DNA of 64,000 bases from Austropuccinia psidii (taxonomy: Eukaryota; Basidiomycota; Pucciniomycetes; Pucciniales; Sphaerophragmiaceae): positions 41,678,437-41,742,436 of the forward strand of contig JALGQZ010000004.1 of NCBI GenBank assembly GCA_023105745.1, given 5' to 3'. Below are positions 13,175-24,279 of this stretch, in pieces (position 1 is the stretch's first letter; the number at the start of each line of letters is the position of its first letter). The translations under genes and the position numbers were made by a program. Below the pieces are notes generated by a model, which made no database searches, was not told where the DNA came from, and saw only the letters and a program-made list of their open reading frames with translations.

Positions 13175-14096
13175 GGGTTTTTAAACCTTTTTTGGACCTT
13201 AAAAGTAAGTTTTTTCACTTATTTTCTTTATTTCTGACATTTTGTTTTACATTTTTTAGGTGTATTTTTTCTTAATATATATATATATATTATATATTTC
13301 ATTCACTAAATTGGTCTATGCACCATTTCATACTCATATTATAAGAGTATCTGTCACATGGCTAATACCCAGAAGACCTTTATTTTTGGCGTGTTTTACA
13401 TATAAAAATACATAAGCCATCAATAAGTCCTGTATTTCTGATTAAATAAGGACACCTCTGACTGTCAAACCAACAGTTGAGGTGTGGTTAAGTGCATTGT
13501 TAACTCAATTACACTTATACAGATTAAACTTGAAAGCCACAAGTGTATCTGTGGGATACTGGCACACAAACAGTGCAACAGGATACCAAAAGCTATAATT
13601 CTGATGTGGAATTGTTAATTCAATTACACTGTCATTATACAGGGAATATTGTAGCAACATACAAGCCCAGAGGCCATACTTAGACGTGCAAACAGCATTT
13701 TAAGAAGTTTTAACTGACATAAGCCCTCTTTTTCCTACTTTGATTCAGTGGAAGAGAATTATATCCCACTTGAAACCCAGTCACAGGCCAACACACCAGT
13801 GACACCCTCATAACCAGAGGGCAGCAAGGGCAAAGGAAAGAGGCACAGTGAAGGCCTGACTACAGCAAAGAAGTGGAAACCAATAGCCACCCAGAGAAGT
13901 TGAAAACCAAAAAACTCTGCATCAATACAAGGTAAACCAACCTTAACAACTTGTACAGGGAAGATTACTATAATTAACCCAGTTGTAACCTCTAAAGGTA
14001 AATTGCCCAAATCAGCAGACAACAAATTTGTACAAGGCACAGTCAAAGGTAAATACCCTAAGAACATAAAGTTTTTGACTGCTTGCAAGCACTGAT

Positions 14097-16151
14097 ATGT
14101 CACCTGTATACCCCAGAGACCTTGGCTTCCAAAGGGACCAGCCAGAGGACAGAGAAGGCTTGTACAGAACCAGAAGACCTGGAAGAGGACACCTTGGACA
14201 CAGTGGTGGATGGCAAAACAATGAGGGAGATAATATCAACCCTGCCATTAACACTCCAATTCAACAGGAACCTCAAACCAGAGGACTGGAAGGATATGGA
14301 TCAAGTTCTTCAGCTACACCAACTTCTCAAAGATTTGTTTCAATGGAGCATGGACAACAAGAGGTTCAACCTGGCATCTCACTGGGAAGAACTTGAAGAA
14401 AGTTGCCAGAAGATCTGTCTCAAATAGATAGACTTCAAAGACCTTATTATAATCACCACAGGTTGGAATCCTACCAGACAGTTCAGACTCCTGGAGGCAA
14501 GGGCACAGAGGATAAGGGAGAATCAAGCCACTATCCAAGCTATAGAAGAACAGTTAACCCAGACAGGGCCTACTCAGATTCCTTGAGGCTCACAAGGAGC
14601 AGGCAAAATAAGCTCTCCAGTGGCTTCAAACCATTCAGACACCAACAGATCAATGACCAAGAGTTACAACTCTTCACAATTCCAGGAGGTTTCCAGGAGA
14701 AGAAAAGGATACAAAGGGAAAAACAAGACCTCTTTCAGCCAAAGGCAGAAAGAATCAGACCCCATGATCCAGAAGTTTTTGGACTTGGTGAAAGAAGTGC
14801 ACAAGAACCAGAAGTAGTTGTAAACCACTCTAGAATCAGTATTCCTAGTAATAGAAACATTACCCCCACTCAGACTGAACATAACATTGTCACATCTGAG
14901 AGTAACATCAACAGTGATACACTGTGGTTACAAATGTCCCAATATGCTGAGCAAACTCAAAAGCAGTTTGAAGAACTTGAAGCAAGCCATGAGAGGATGA
15001 AGAAATTAACAGCCTCTATGGATAAAAGAATTAAAAATATTCAAGAAGGACATTCTCAATTGAGCAAAGCCTCTGAAGAAACCAACAAAAGACTGAATCT
15101 AGTCTTTGAAGAACAACACCACAGCAGAAGGAACAGGGATTGTCTGGAACAAGACATAAACAAATTGTTTAATGTCTACCATAACTTGAATCCCCAACCA
15201 CAAGGCCAAGTTATGGAAAATCCATATCAACCAGATGACATCAAACCAGATGCCATGTTGATGAATAAGACAAGATCTCCATCACAATACCAGGAGGGAG
15301 ATGGCATGTTTCATTCAGAGAAGGAAGCCTTGAAACAGCTTCCTGAGGCCTCAAGCTGTCCCAAATTCGCTGGACCAGGAGAATATGATCATATGGAGCT
15401 CATAGATTATATTGATGGACTCTTCATTGATGTACCAAGCATACCAGACTACTGGATTACTGCTAGATTAAATACTGCATTTAAAGGTCATGCTAGTATA
15501 TGGTACACAGAAATGAAAGAAATCCATGGCAGAAGGAACTGGCCATTGTGGAAGAGTCAAATCATCCAAAAGTACAGTAATGGAACTTGGATATGGCAAA
15601 AGACCATGTCATTTTACAATGACAAATACTCTGTGGACAAAGATTCATATGAGTTGTGTCTTAGACAGTCTAAAAGACTTAAAGCCATTGATCCTTAGAT
15701 GAATATCCAAATGAGGAATCACAAACTTCTGAAACAACTGCCAGGAGAACTAGAGCATGCAGTAAAATGCAGATGCAACCAAAATTGCACTCTAGATGAA
15801 ATTGCTAATACCTTAAAAGACATAAGGAAAAGAACTAATAGAGGGAAATTCACCCCATATAAGAGCAGTGGTTTCAGAGAGAAACAATCTTTCAGGGTAG
15901 AGCTTAAAGACAGACCCAAAGAAAGAGTGGCAGAAGTGGAAAAGAAGAAAAATTCTTGTCACAATTGTGGTTCAACAGACCACTATGCCAACAACTGTCC
16001 AAAGGAAAAGAAAAAAGTCTATGCCATTGAGAAAGTCCCAGAGGATGAATCCCCAACAGAGGATTCTGAATCAGACTCCATGGGTGATGCCATCAGGGAA
16101 CAATCTGATGATGACCAAGACCCAAGAGAAGAATTTCTAGTAGAATACTAA
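14097..16151 (+). pseudogene. Gag of element A, broken by in-frame stops
   Basis: One reading frame runs from about 14097 and is interrupted by TGA at 14394-14396, TAG at 15696-15698 and TAA at 16149-16151. It continues in the same frame into the protease region, suggesting an ancestral gag-protease fusion. The N-terminal part is Gln/Ser/Arg-rich, and a charged coiled-coil-like stretch lies near 14940-15130. The capsid-like region near 15360-15690 contains YWITARLNTAF and WYTEMKEIHG. A CCHC zinc knuckle (CHNCGSTDHYANNC) lies near 15958-16000. Gag would package element RNA in cytoplasmic particles. The start codon is not certain, because upstream frames are also open. Confidence 0.85.
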
Positions 16152-16829
16152 GAGGAAACCCCACTAGAAATTCAGGACATACAGTTGGAAGCAGGCATGC
16201 CACAGGATACTGCCAATAGAAACTTGTGCAAACACACACAAGATGCACATTCATTCCTGGTTACACCAACCAAAGGAATGGCATATATACATGGAATAGC
16301 CACTAAAATGACTGTCTGTATTGACAATGCTCAACATCCATTGATAATTGATAGTGGGGCACACTTCTCCATAGTGGCCAGAAATTATCTGGATAACCAC
16401 TTCCCAAATTGGGAAAAACAGCTCTTGCCCACCAAGGCAAAGAACTTTAAAAGTGCCTCAGGGAAGATGACTTCAATTGGTACAATTATCAAAGAGATAA
16501 TTATACCCCACAGGAAGGGTAATATCAGACTCAACCCAGAGTTTGTAGTGCTAGATGATGCCCACATCCAAGGGTTATTACTGTGAACAGACTACCAGAG
16601 GATGTATGGAATAGATATTTACAACAGGAAAAATAGGCACATTACCATTGGTACCAACAAGGAAAAGAAATTTTCACTTGATATATACCATATATCTTCT
16701 CAAGATCCACTAGAAGAACTTCTGAATGAATTCAGAGAGGGACAGTTTAGCACTACCCTCATCAGTAAACAAAAAACTAAGTTTACTGAAGATGCTGAGA
16801 AAGAACAGACCAGCATTTTCCATTGGTGA
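16152..16829 (+). pseudogene. Retroviral-type aspartic protease of element A
   Basis: It continues the gag frame after the TAA at 16149-16151. The active-site triad DSG is seen in LIIDSGAH near 16341-16362, followed by the hydrophobic strand typical of pepsin-like retroelement proteases. A TGA at 16584-16586 interrupts the frame near its end, and the frame closes at 16829. The reverse transcriptase frame is offset by one base; the switch falls in the A6 run at 16771-16776. A single-base insertion is the simplest cause. Confidence 0.8.
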
Positions 16830-18170
16830 AGAACCATTAGGCAAGATCAAAGGCCATGATATAGAACTATATCTGGATGTGGAAAGACCTTATCCACCCA
16901 TGCTTAGGAGACCTCCTTATCCAGAAAGCCTGGAAACCAGGAAAGAAATTGAAAAACACATCAATGAACTCCTGGACATGGATGTCATCAGGAAGATTGG
17001 ACATAATGAAATAGTGGAAATCACCACCCCTGTCCTAATCACCTGGCATTATGGCAAGTCTAGACTGTGTGGAGACTTAATAGCTCTGAATAACTACACA
17101 AAAGCAGACAGGTACCCTATACCCAGGATACCTCATGCCCTGGATAAGCTGGAAAAAGCCAAATACATAACCAAAATGGATTGTATGAAAGGCTTCCACC
17201 AAAATGGAGTTAAACCAAACTCCATGAAATTACTCAGAATAATATGCCATATGGGCATATATGAGTATACCAGGATGCCATTTGGCATCAAAAATGCACC
17301 AGCCCACTTCCAAAGGATGATGGACACAATATTTCAAGAAGAAATATTGGAAGGCTGGATGGTGGTATATATTGATGATATCATTATATACTCAGAGACA
17401 TGGGAAGACCATGTGCAATACATAGACAGAGTGCTAAGCAAATGTACACCCATTAATCTGAATATTTCACTGAAAAAGTGTAATTTTGGTCAACAAGAGC
17501 TACTAGCTCTATGATATAAAGTCTCAGGTCTCAGTCTGGAAATTGACCAGAATAAAGTAGCAGCAGTACCGCAAAAGCCAGTACCAAAGAGCATCAAAGA
17601 GATGCAATCTTTCCTTGGATTTGCTAGCTACTATAGAAACCACATCAAGAATTTTGCACACATAACTAGTAGTTTATACAAGTTATTTTCAAAAGATGTA
17701 GTTTTTGAAATTACCAAGGAAAGAAGAGATTCATATGAGAGGATCAAACATGAACTGACAAATGAACCTGTGCTCATCTTACCTGAATTTGAACTACCAT
17801 GAAAGTTATACATAGATGAAGCATGTAGTCAAGGCTTAGGAGCAGCCCTTCACCAAAGACAAATAGTGGATGGTGAACCAAGAGAGGGAGTAATATGTTA
17901 CATCTCTAGGCAGCTGAAAGATTCAGAAGCCAGGTATGGGGCCACACAGACTGAATGTCTATGTCTAGTCTGGGCTCTAGAAAAACTCCATTATTATCTG
18001 GAGGGTGCAGTCTTTACTGAACATGAAGACTACAAATAGACACATGCTGAGATGGCAAATAGCCATCCAGGAGTATAGAGGGAACATGACCATCATATAC
18101 AAAGAGGGTAAAAGTCATACCAATGCAGATGGCCACTGGATAATGTAAAGAGCAATCCAGCTCATTACCC
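16777..18170 (+). pseudogene. Reverse transcriptase and RNase H of element A
   Basis: The fingers and palm run from PPMLRRPPYPESLE to the thumb. Motif A (KMDCMKGFH) near 17175 and the catalytic YIDD (VVYIDDIII) near 17370 are both intact, as is the FLGFASYYRNHI signature near 17612. A TGA at 17512-17514 breaks the frame. RNase H begins near 17810 with KLYIDEACSQG and keeps the Glu of TECLCLVWAL, but a deletion near 18020-18035 removes the next conserved strand, including the TD aspartate, and shifts frame. A second lesion near 18138 follows HTNADG. The polymerase fold is readable but the gene is dead. Confidence 0.88.
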
Positions 18171-18201
18171 TCAAGTTGCAGCCAAGATCCCTATCCATTT
18201 C

Positions 18202-19904
18202 ATGGAAATAGATAGGAGGAAGAACTTCAGATTTTCTGAATGGGCACCAGAAAGTGGTACCCTTGACAATGGAAACACTGATTCAGAGGGAACAGAAACT
18301 CCCATATTTGGAATAAGCTCCTCAGAACTGCACAATGAATTGTTTAGTGCAGTACTAAAGTCTTATGCCAAACACAAACAGTGTGGCATATTACTACAAC
18401 TCCTTCAACAAAAATACAGGAGTCCAGAGCTGGAAGCCCAGCTGGAAGAACCCTGGTTGAGGGCCTATAAGGATAACAAGTTCTTCCTTATGGATGGTCT
18501 GCTTTAACACAGAGGAAGCACACAAGTGCACTCACAGTGGTGGAAAGAGACCACATCTCCCTGATCCTGCAGGAATGCCATGACTGCCCCTATATAGGAC
18601 ACATGAGTGAAGACAGGACCAGAGAGAGGGTAGCAAGCACAGCTTGGTTGCTCAAGTGGGAACAAGAGTTGAGTGAATACATCAACACTTGTGAAATATT
18701 CCAAAAGGCAAATAGAAAACATGGGAAGAAGTATGGGTTACTCCAACATATAGAAGAACCCAAACACCCATGGGAGACCATCAATATGGACTGGGTCACA
18801 GGACTTGTCCCAGGAGGCAAAGAAAACTACAATGCCTGCCTAATCATAGTTGATAGGTTCAGCAAGATCATGAGGTGTCTACCATTCCATAAAGAGGATA
18901 CAGCCATGGATACTGCTCTGTTATTCTGGAATAACATCATATCCACCTGTGGAGTCCCTAAGATAATCATTAGTGATAGGGACCCAAAATTCACATCTGA
19001 ATTTTGGACCAACTTATATGAAATGCTTGGCACCAAGCTTGCATTCTCTACAGCTTACCATCCACAAACAGATGGCCTAGCTGAAAGGATGATCCAGACT
19101 ATGGAAGACATCCTTAGAAGGTTCTGTGTGTATGGCATGGAATACAAGGACCATGAGGAATACACCCATGACTGGGTTACCCTTCTACCAGCTGTCCAAC
19201 TGGCTTATAATACAAGTCAGCACTCTACCACAGAAAAAACACCTGCAGTAGTAGAGAAAGGGTGGAATCCCCTGTTACCTGTGGATCACTTGAAGAAAAA
19301 TCTTCTGACCATCCACCCCACAGCCAAAGACTTCCATGATATGAGGAAGAGGGCTTGTGATACAGCTTCCAAATGCATAGCTGAGGCAAAAGAATATAAT
19401 AAGCAGAGGCGGGACAAGACACACATGGAACCTGACTTCAAGGAAGGGGATCAGGTGCTAGTGTCCACAATAAACTTTAAGAATCTTAAAGGACCCAAGA
19501 AGATGAGAAACTCATTTGTAGGGCCCTTCACTATCATTAGGTTGATAGGAAAGAATGCAGTGGAAGTCAAACTTACAGAGGAATTTTCCAGGAAGCACCC
19601 AGTCTTTCCAGTAAGTTTAGTCAAACCATACTTCCAAACAGAGGAGGACAAATTCCCCTCCAGGAAGAAGAACCCCACATCATCTGATATAGTGGAAGTG
19701 GAGGACTCCCCTGGACCTGTGAGTAAAATCATCAGAGCCAGGAAGATCAGACTTAATGGGAAGGATCAAAGGCAATATTTAGTCAGATTCAAGAACCAAA
19801 CAGCTGATAAAGACAAATGGTTGGCAGAGGATGCCATACCAGATGGGAACCATCATTTAAGGAGATTCAAAGCCTCTAGGAGGACTGAAAAGTCTCATCC
19901 ATGA
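18202..19904 (+). pseudogene. Integrase of element A with chromodomain-like tail
   Basis: The frame starting at 18202 ends at TAA 18505-18507, and the main integrase frame runs open from 18537 to TGA 19902-19904 (455 codons). The HHCC zinc module has lost its second Cys: the sequence is CEIFQK where a CxxC pair is expected. The core keeps the DDE triad: Asp in NMDWVTG, Asp in IISDRDPKF, and Glu in GLAERMIQT. The C-terminal domain ([31 protein letters not shown]) is followed by a chromodomain-like segment near 19720-19880 ([27 protein letters not shown]), thought to guide insertion into heterochromatin. Confidence 0.9.
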
Positions 19905-19926
19905 TGAGACTTTTTTTGAGGGAGGG
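19891..19926 (+). promoter_or_regulatory. Stop-codon hairpin and polypurine tract of element A
   Basis: AGTCTCATC at 19891-19899 pairs with GATGAGACT at 19903-19911 around a 3-base loop, overlapping the integrase stop codon, and is followed by a T run. The purine tract GAGGGAGGG (19918-19926) then ends two bases before the TG of the 3' LTR, where plus-strand priming is expected. The hairpin could help RNA 3' structure; that part is inference. Confidence 0.6.
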
Positions 19927-19928
19927 TA

Positions 19929-21351
19929 TGTCAGCCTGTGATTCCAAACCAGAGCACAAGCATGATAGCCAAAATACCATAAACCAATGGTATAGCCAAG
20001 ATACCACCAAAACATGGAGCTGAGCCAAATTAGCTCAAAATGTATCAAAAGAAAGAGTAAACGCACCTCTTTCTGAATATATAAGTCCCATCACCATAGG
20101 ACAAGAAATAACAAAGTTGTTGCTGAGCATAAACCTTAATTTTCACCTCTCATCTAAAATCCAGAAGGAGAGGATTAACCCCATCAAATAGGTACTCAAA
20201 ATAAAGCTCTAAGCCAGGGCTATCCAATGATACTAGCCAAGCTGAGCTAGCAAAAGTATTAATTGAGCTATGTCCAAATTCAGGCCAAATAAGGGTGAAC
20301 AAAACATTCACCTCCCATCTAACTTTTGCAGTTTTAGTGTGAGATACCTAAAGTGGGGTCTTTTTGGAAAGAGAACAATCAGGGATATCTGATGGTCTCA
20401 TCCGTTTCCTCATATCTCAACTATAGCAGAAGCTATGGGGCAAACAAGCCCAATACAGCTTTTTGCCTAAACCATGCATATGTACAAAAATCTTGTACAT
20501 GGCATAACTTTGCCATATTTAATGATGACCATATCAAATAAGGTACCATTGTGTAGACCACATACAGGGCTACACACTTATTCAGTTTTGAGGTTGATAT
20601 CTCAAGAACTGACAAAGTTACATCTTATTTAAGGTCAGAATCCCACATTCTGACCAATACAGCTTTACCATGGGATAATGTCCCATAATCATGAATATGA
20701 GGTTTCAAATAGATGAAGAAGCTTTTTTTTACTTCAATACCTCATATTTCAGTCAATATTGGGGTCCCATACAGTTTCTGTACAGCATTCTACGCGTCAT
20801 ACACGTCAGAATCAGGCTGTGAGGTCCCCAGATGAAAACTTTCACCCTGTATTGGTGAAAACTGTCCAGATGTGGTTTCAAAACCACATCTGAGCCCAAT
20901 AGAGGGTAATACAGGTCTTTGCAAACCACAAGTCTGTCTCAGAGAGTGAAAAATCTTCACTTCCTCTACGCGGAAAGGTCTAGCACCCTTTCCACCCCAT
21001 TTCAGGATAAAAAGGAGGCTTTTCACAGCCAGAATTGCTTTCCTCATCCTGCTCTTAAATAACCTATGTATTAAACTGTCAAAAACAGTCTTACTCTTGG
21101 GTAATAAGAAGGTATAATTATAATTTCAATTATTGTAGTCTTTATTATTGTAGCCCAACAGGTAAAGCTGCACCCAGGGCTTTCAACAGCACTCACCACC
21201 ACTATATTCAATATATTAAAGCCCTTTTATTGTTAAATTGAACCCTTTTTGATCCTCATAAATCTTTTTTAATCCTTTTTCACCATGTCACAGTCATAGT
21301 TAAAAGTTGTAAATACATTTATAATACTTTTATCATAGACTCAGCCTGACA
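19929..21351 (+). repeat. 3' LTR of element A
   Basis: Begins TGTCAGCC and ends CCTGACA, giving TG..CA termini. It carries a TATA box TATATAA at 20078-20084. It is about 128 bp longer than the 5' LTR because of the segments missing there. Antisense 85-codon frames occur in both LTRs (20790-21047 and 12628-12885), but only because the LTR is duplicated. Confidence 0.92.
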
Positions 21352-21356
21352 AACAT
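21352..21356. repeat. Right target-site duplication AACAT
   Basis: Second copy of the AACAT found at 11875-11879, immediately outside the 3' LTR of element A. Confidence 0.9.
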
Positions 21357-21930
21357 AGCAGGTGTTTTTCCTAATACTTAATGTACACAGGGATTATATG
21401 TCAGTTGCAATCCTGGGATAGGGGTTTCCAAGTCATGGGTTGATACTTCATGGTCATTGTTATCAATTCCATAAGCACATAATCTTATCATTATGCCTTC
21501 CATTGCTTTTATAATTATTTCTGCTGACCCACCTGTTTGCCGGTGGGAGGCTATGATTAATTCTAATTTGGTTTCTAGAATCTCATACAAGTTGGTACAA
21601 AATTTTGATGCAAGTTTTGAGTTTCTATCACTGATAATTACTCTTGGAGTACCACAGTTAACTATGATATTTCTCCAAAATAAAATGGCAGTATCCATTT
21701 CTGTGTACTACTTGTGTCAGAAAAGACATCTGATACTCTTTCTGTCCTGTCTAAAACTACCAGGAATTCATTGAAACAGTCTTTCCCACCTGGGAAAGCT
21801 CTGTTACCAAATCCATGTTTACACTTCCCCATGGGTGTTTGGGTTTCTCTATGTTTGTTAGCCTTAGAGGTAGCTCCACTTATCCAAAAGGTAACAAAAT
21901 ATGATATCACTATAAAAAATTCAATTTTTA
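21357..21930 (-). pseudogene. Ty3/gypsy integrase core remnant (right half of split element)
   Basis: On the minus strand the pieces FPGGKDCFNEFLVVLDR, MDTAILFWRNIIVNCGTP and RVIISDRNSKLASKFC, then HEVSTHDLETPIPGLQLTYN, follow the same order as the integrase of element A ([34 protein letters not shown]). At least one frameshift separates them. The second catalytic Asp (ISDRN) is present, while the catalytic Glu region reads GGSAEIIIKAME. The C-terminal continuation is at 11330-11874, on the far side of element A. Divergence shows it to be a related but older family. Confidence 0.8.
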
Positions 21931-22589
21931 TAAATTGTTTTATGAAATAAAATCAAAATAATTTTTTTAAAATAAAGTCACAATATCAAATTTTAGAAAA
22001 ATTACTTGAGAATTAACACTATTTATTTATAAAATTGAGCTCATAACAGTGAGGAAAATTTAAGGAAATGATTAAATATATCTTTCCATTTGGAAAATAA
22101 ACAATAAAGAATTATTACCATTGGATTTCTAATGAAAAATATCCATGGTTAATATCTGGTTATGGAATTTGTAACTCAAGTATTCAAAGCTTTAAATTGA
22201 AAAGATAAAATTCAACTGAACAGTTTTAAATTTCATTATAATCAATTTAAATCAAATAATATATGAGGTTGACCATAAATCTTTGTACCAAAATTTTGTT
22301 GTAGTGTTCAGATTAGAGGTTATGAATAATTGGAGTATTTTCACTTGAAATTTTAAAATGAGTTCACATATTACATAAGTGAAATTCAATTTACTTATGA
22401 AGAATTTAGAATTACAATTGAACACTGTAATTTTTGAATTGAATTCAATTTTTAAGTTTTTGAGTATGATACATGATGGGGAATAAAATAACATCTAAAT
22501 TGGAAATATTCATTTTTTTGGTGGGAAAGGGAAAGAAATATTGGATTTAATGGTTTCATAATACCCCAAATTCCTTTCTGATAGATATG
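21931..22589. other. AT-rich spacer between integrase remnant and inverted LTR-like repeat
   Basis: No gene or recognisable repeat is seen. It probably belongs to the interior of the older antisense element, given that an integrase core lies on its left and an LTR-like repeat on its right, but no protein similarity supports this. Confidence 0.4.
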
Positions 22590-23950
22590 AGATGTCAAAA
22601 TTTATAAAATTGTGTTTGTTTTTTTGCTGGAATTGAATAATTGGGTCTATTACTCAATTGATGATGAGGGTTTGATACCAACCAGGGTAGTTTCAGCTAT
22701 TTCCAAGAGGGTAAAACAGCCCTTAGATTGGAAAATTCCTTAAAAAAGCCGTTTCAACTGATTTAAAGTGCCCTTCAACACATCCTTACATGTTTTGGAG
22801 GCTCTTAACCAACTATTACTATGTTAATGGCTGGTTTGTATGTCTGAAATGGATAAAACTAACCCTTTTGTGGCTGAAACCAGAATTGGCCTTTCTGTTT
22901 CCAATATTTTGGTAATTAACAGTGAGAGAAGATTTTACTTTTTGATAAAGAAAACTTTACTATAAAAGAAGGTCTGTATTGAAGTCTTTTTTCTTTCCAT
23001 GTTGGAATATTTCCCTTTTATTAAATAATTTAGTAACCATTAAACCATCCAATCCAAATTAAAAAAATCCATTTAAAATTTCAATAATGGTGATAACCAC
23101 ATGAAAAAATTATTATAATAATATTTTGTAACTTCAATAATCATTTTAACCCTTATACCCCCTCAAAAGTGAATTCAAGAGTCTTTCATCACTGTAAATT
23201 TTTTCAGTTTGTTTCTAAATTTTCTCTAATCACTTTGAGGTATGTTTTTGATCAAAATATAATATTATTGATATATTCATTGATTAATTTCTTGCATTTA
23301 TCTCCTCAACAAGTTTAAAAAGAATCATTTTTTTAGAAATCCCGTTTTAGCCTTAAATATCTCTTTTAGAGTATTTCTGGATAAATTTTTATTGTTGTTG
23401 AAACAATAAATCTCTATAGTATTATTTTTTCAAAGCTCAAAAATCATTAGAATTAGATTTAGGTTTCAATTCTCTCTATATTAATTTTTTTTGTATTTTT
23501 GAATATTTTTACCTTATAAAAATTATGAGAACAGGAAAAGTACTTAATTTTAATCAAAGTTTCAAATCCTCATCTTAGATTTGGAGGCTCACAAGTGTTT
23601 TTCCCTGTGAAGAATTCCTTCTAATATTTAATTTCATTCTTTTCTATAAGAAAAAGTAATATAAAAAAAATCAAGAAAAAATATAAGTTATACTATTACA
23701 AGTGAGGCTTAAATGTTTTCATATATAATTTCTGCAGAAAAAATCACAAAAAAATAAGGAACCTATTGATATATATAGATTTTTTACTTCCTATTTTGGT
23801 GTCTAACACCACGATAAGATCTGGAACCTTAAAACAACATCAGTTTCTCCAATTAATGTCCATCAAAGCTGTATTTCTTCCTAAAAACATTGTTACTTTT
23901 ATTATGAACAATCATCAAGTACTAATTTCTTTCTAATTTATTTATTTGGA
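22590..23950 (-). repeat. LTR-like repeat, inverted relative to 1-1345
   Basis: Reverse complement partner of the repeat at the left edge of the window; the landmark blocks appear in reverse order on the plus strand (for example ACTCAATTGATGATGAGG near 22651 and ACAGGAAAAGTACTTAA near 23531). Two relatives in opposite orientation could represent two independent insertions rather than one element. The divergence is considerable, so both are old. Confidence 0.6.
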
Positions 23951-24279
23951 CATCAGTAACACTCTTTAAAGAGACATATAATTGGCCAATAGTCAGTTTT
24001 TAACTCTTTTTTGGCCATTTTTTACTATTTTTCTAGTATTTTCAAAATATAAGCATTCTTTAAAAAAGGTAAGGGGCCAGTTACTTAACCAATAAGCCTT
24101 GAACCAACTATGGGAAATTTGATAGAAATAATAATGACAGAATAAAATGAGACACAGAAGGAAAACTGTCATTGTGTTGAAATTATGGAGATATTATAAA
24201 TTTGGCCAGTTATTATTCCAATGAAACTATATTTCAATAAAATGGATCTTTCAGAATTACAAGAGGTCTAATTGGAAAA

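Larger units (their letters stand above)
11880..21351 (+). mobile_element. Full-length Ty3/gypsy chromovirus, element A
   Basis: A 9472-bp LTR retrotransposon with two LTRs in the same orientation, a 5-bp target duplication, a polypurine tract before the 3' LTR, and domains in the order gag (zinc knuckle), protease, reverse transcriptase, RNase H, integrase and a chromodomain-like tail. That order defines Ty3/gypsy. Gag through integrase is broken by at least four in-frame stops and several frameshifts, so the copy is not autonomous. No canonical tRNA primer site (TGG...) is obvious after the 5' LTR. It is inserted into an older antisense integrase. The reading frames resemble a family I associate with Austropuccinia psidii. 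Confidence 0.93.

Noticed and set aside
13160..13200. Self-priming or tRNA primer site after the 5' LTR of element A
   Set aside because: I found neither a TGG-type tRNA complement nor a convincing complementary segment inside the LTR; the LTR end itself is altered here.
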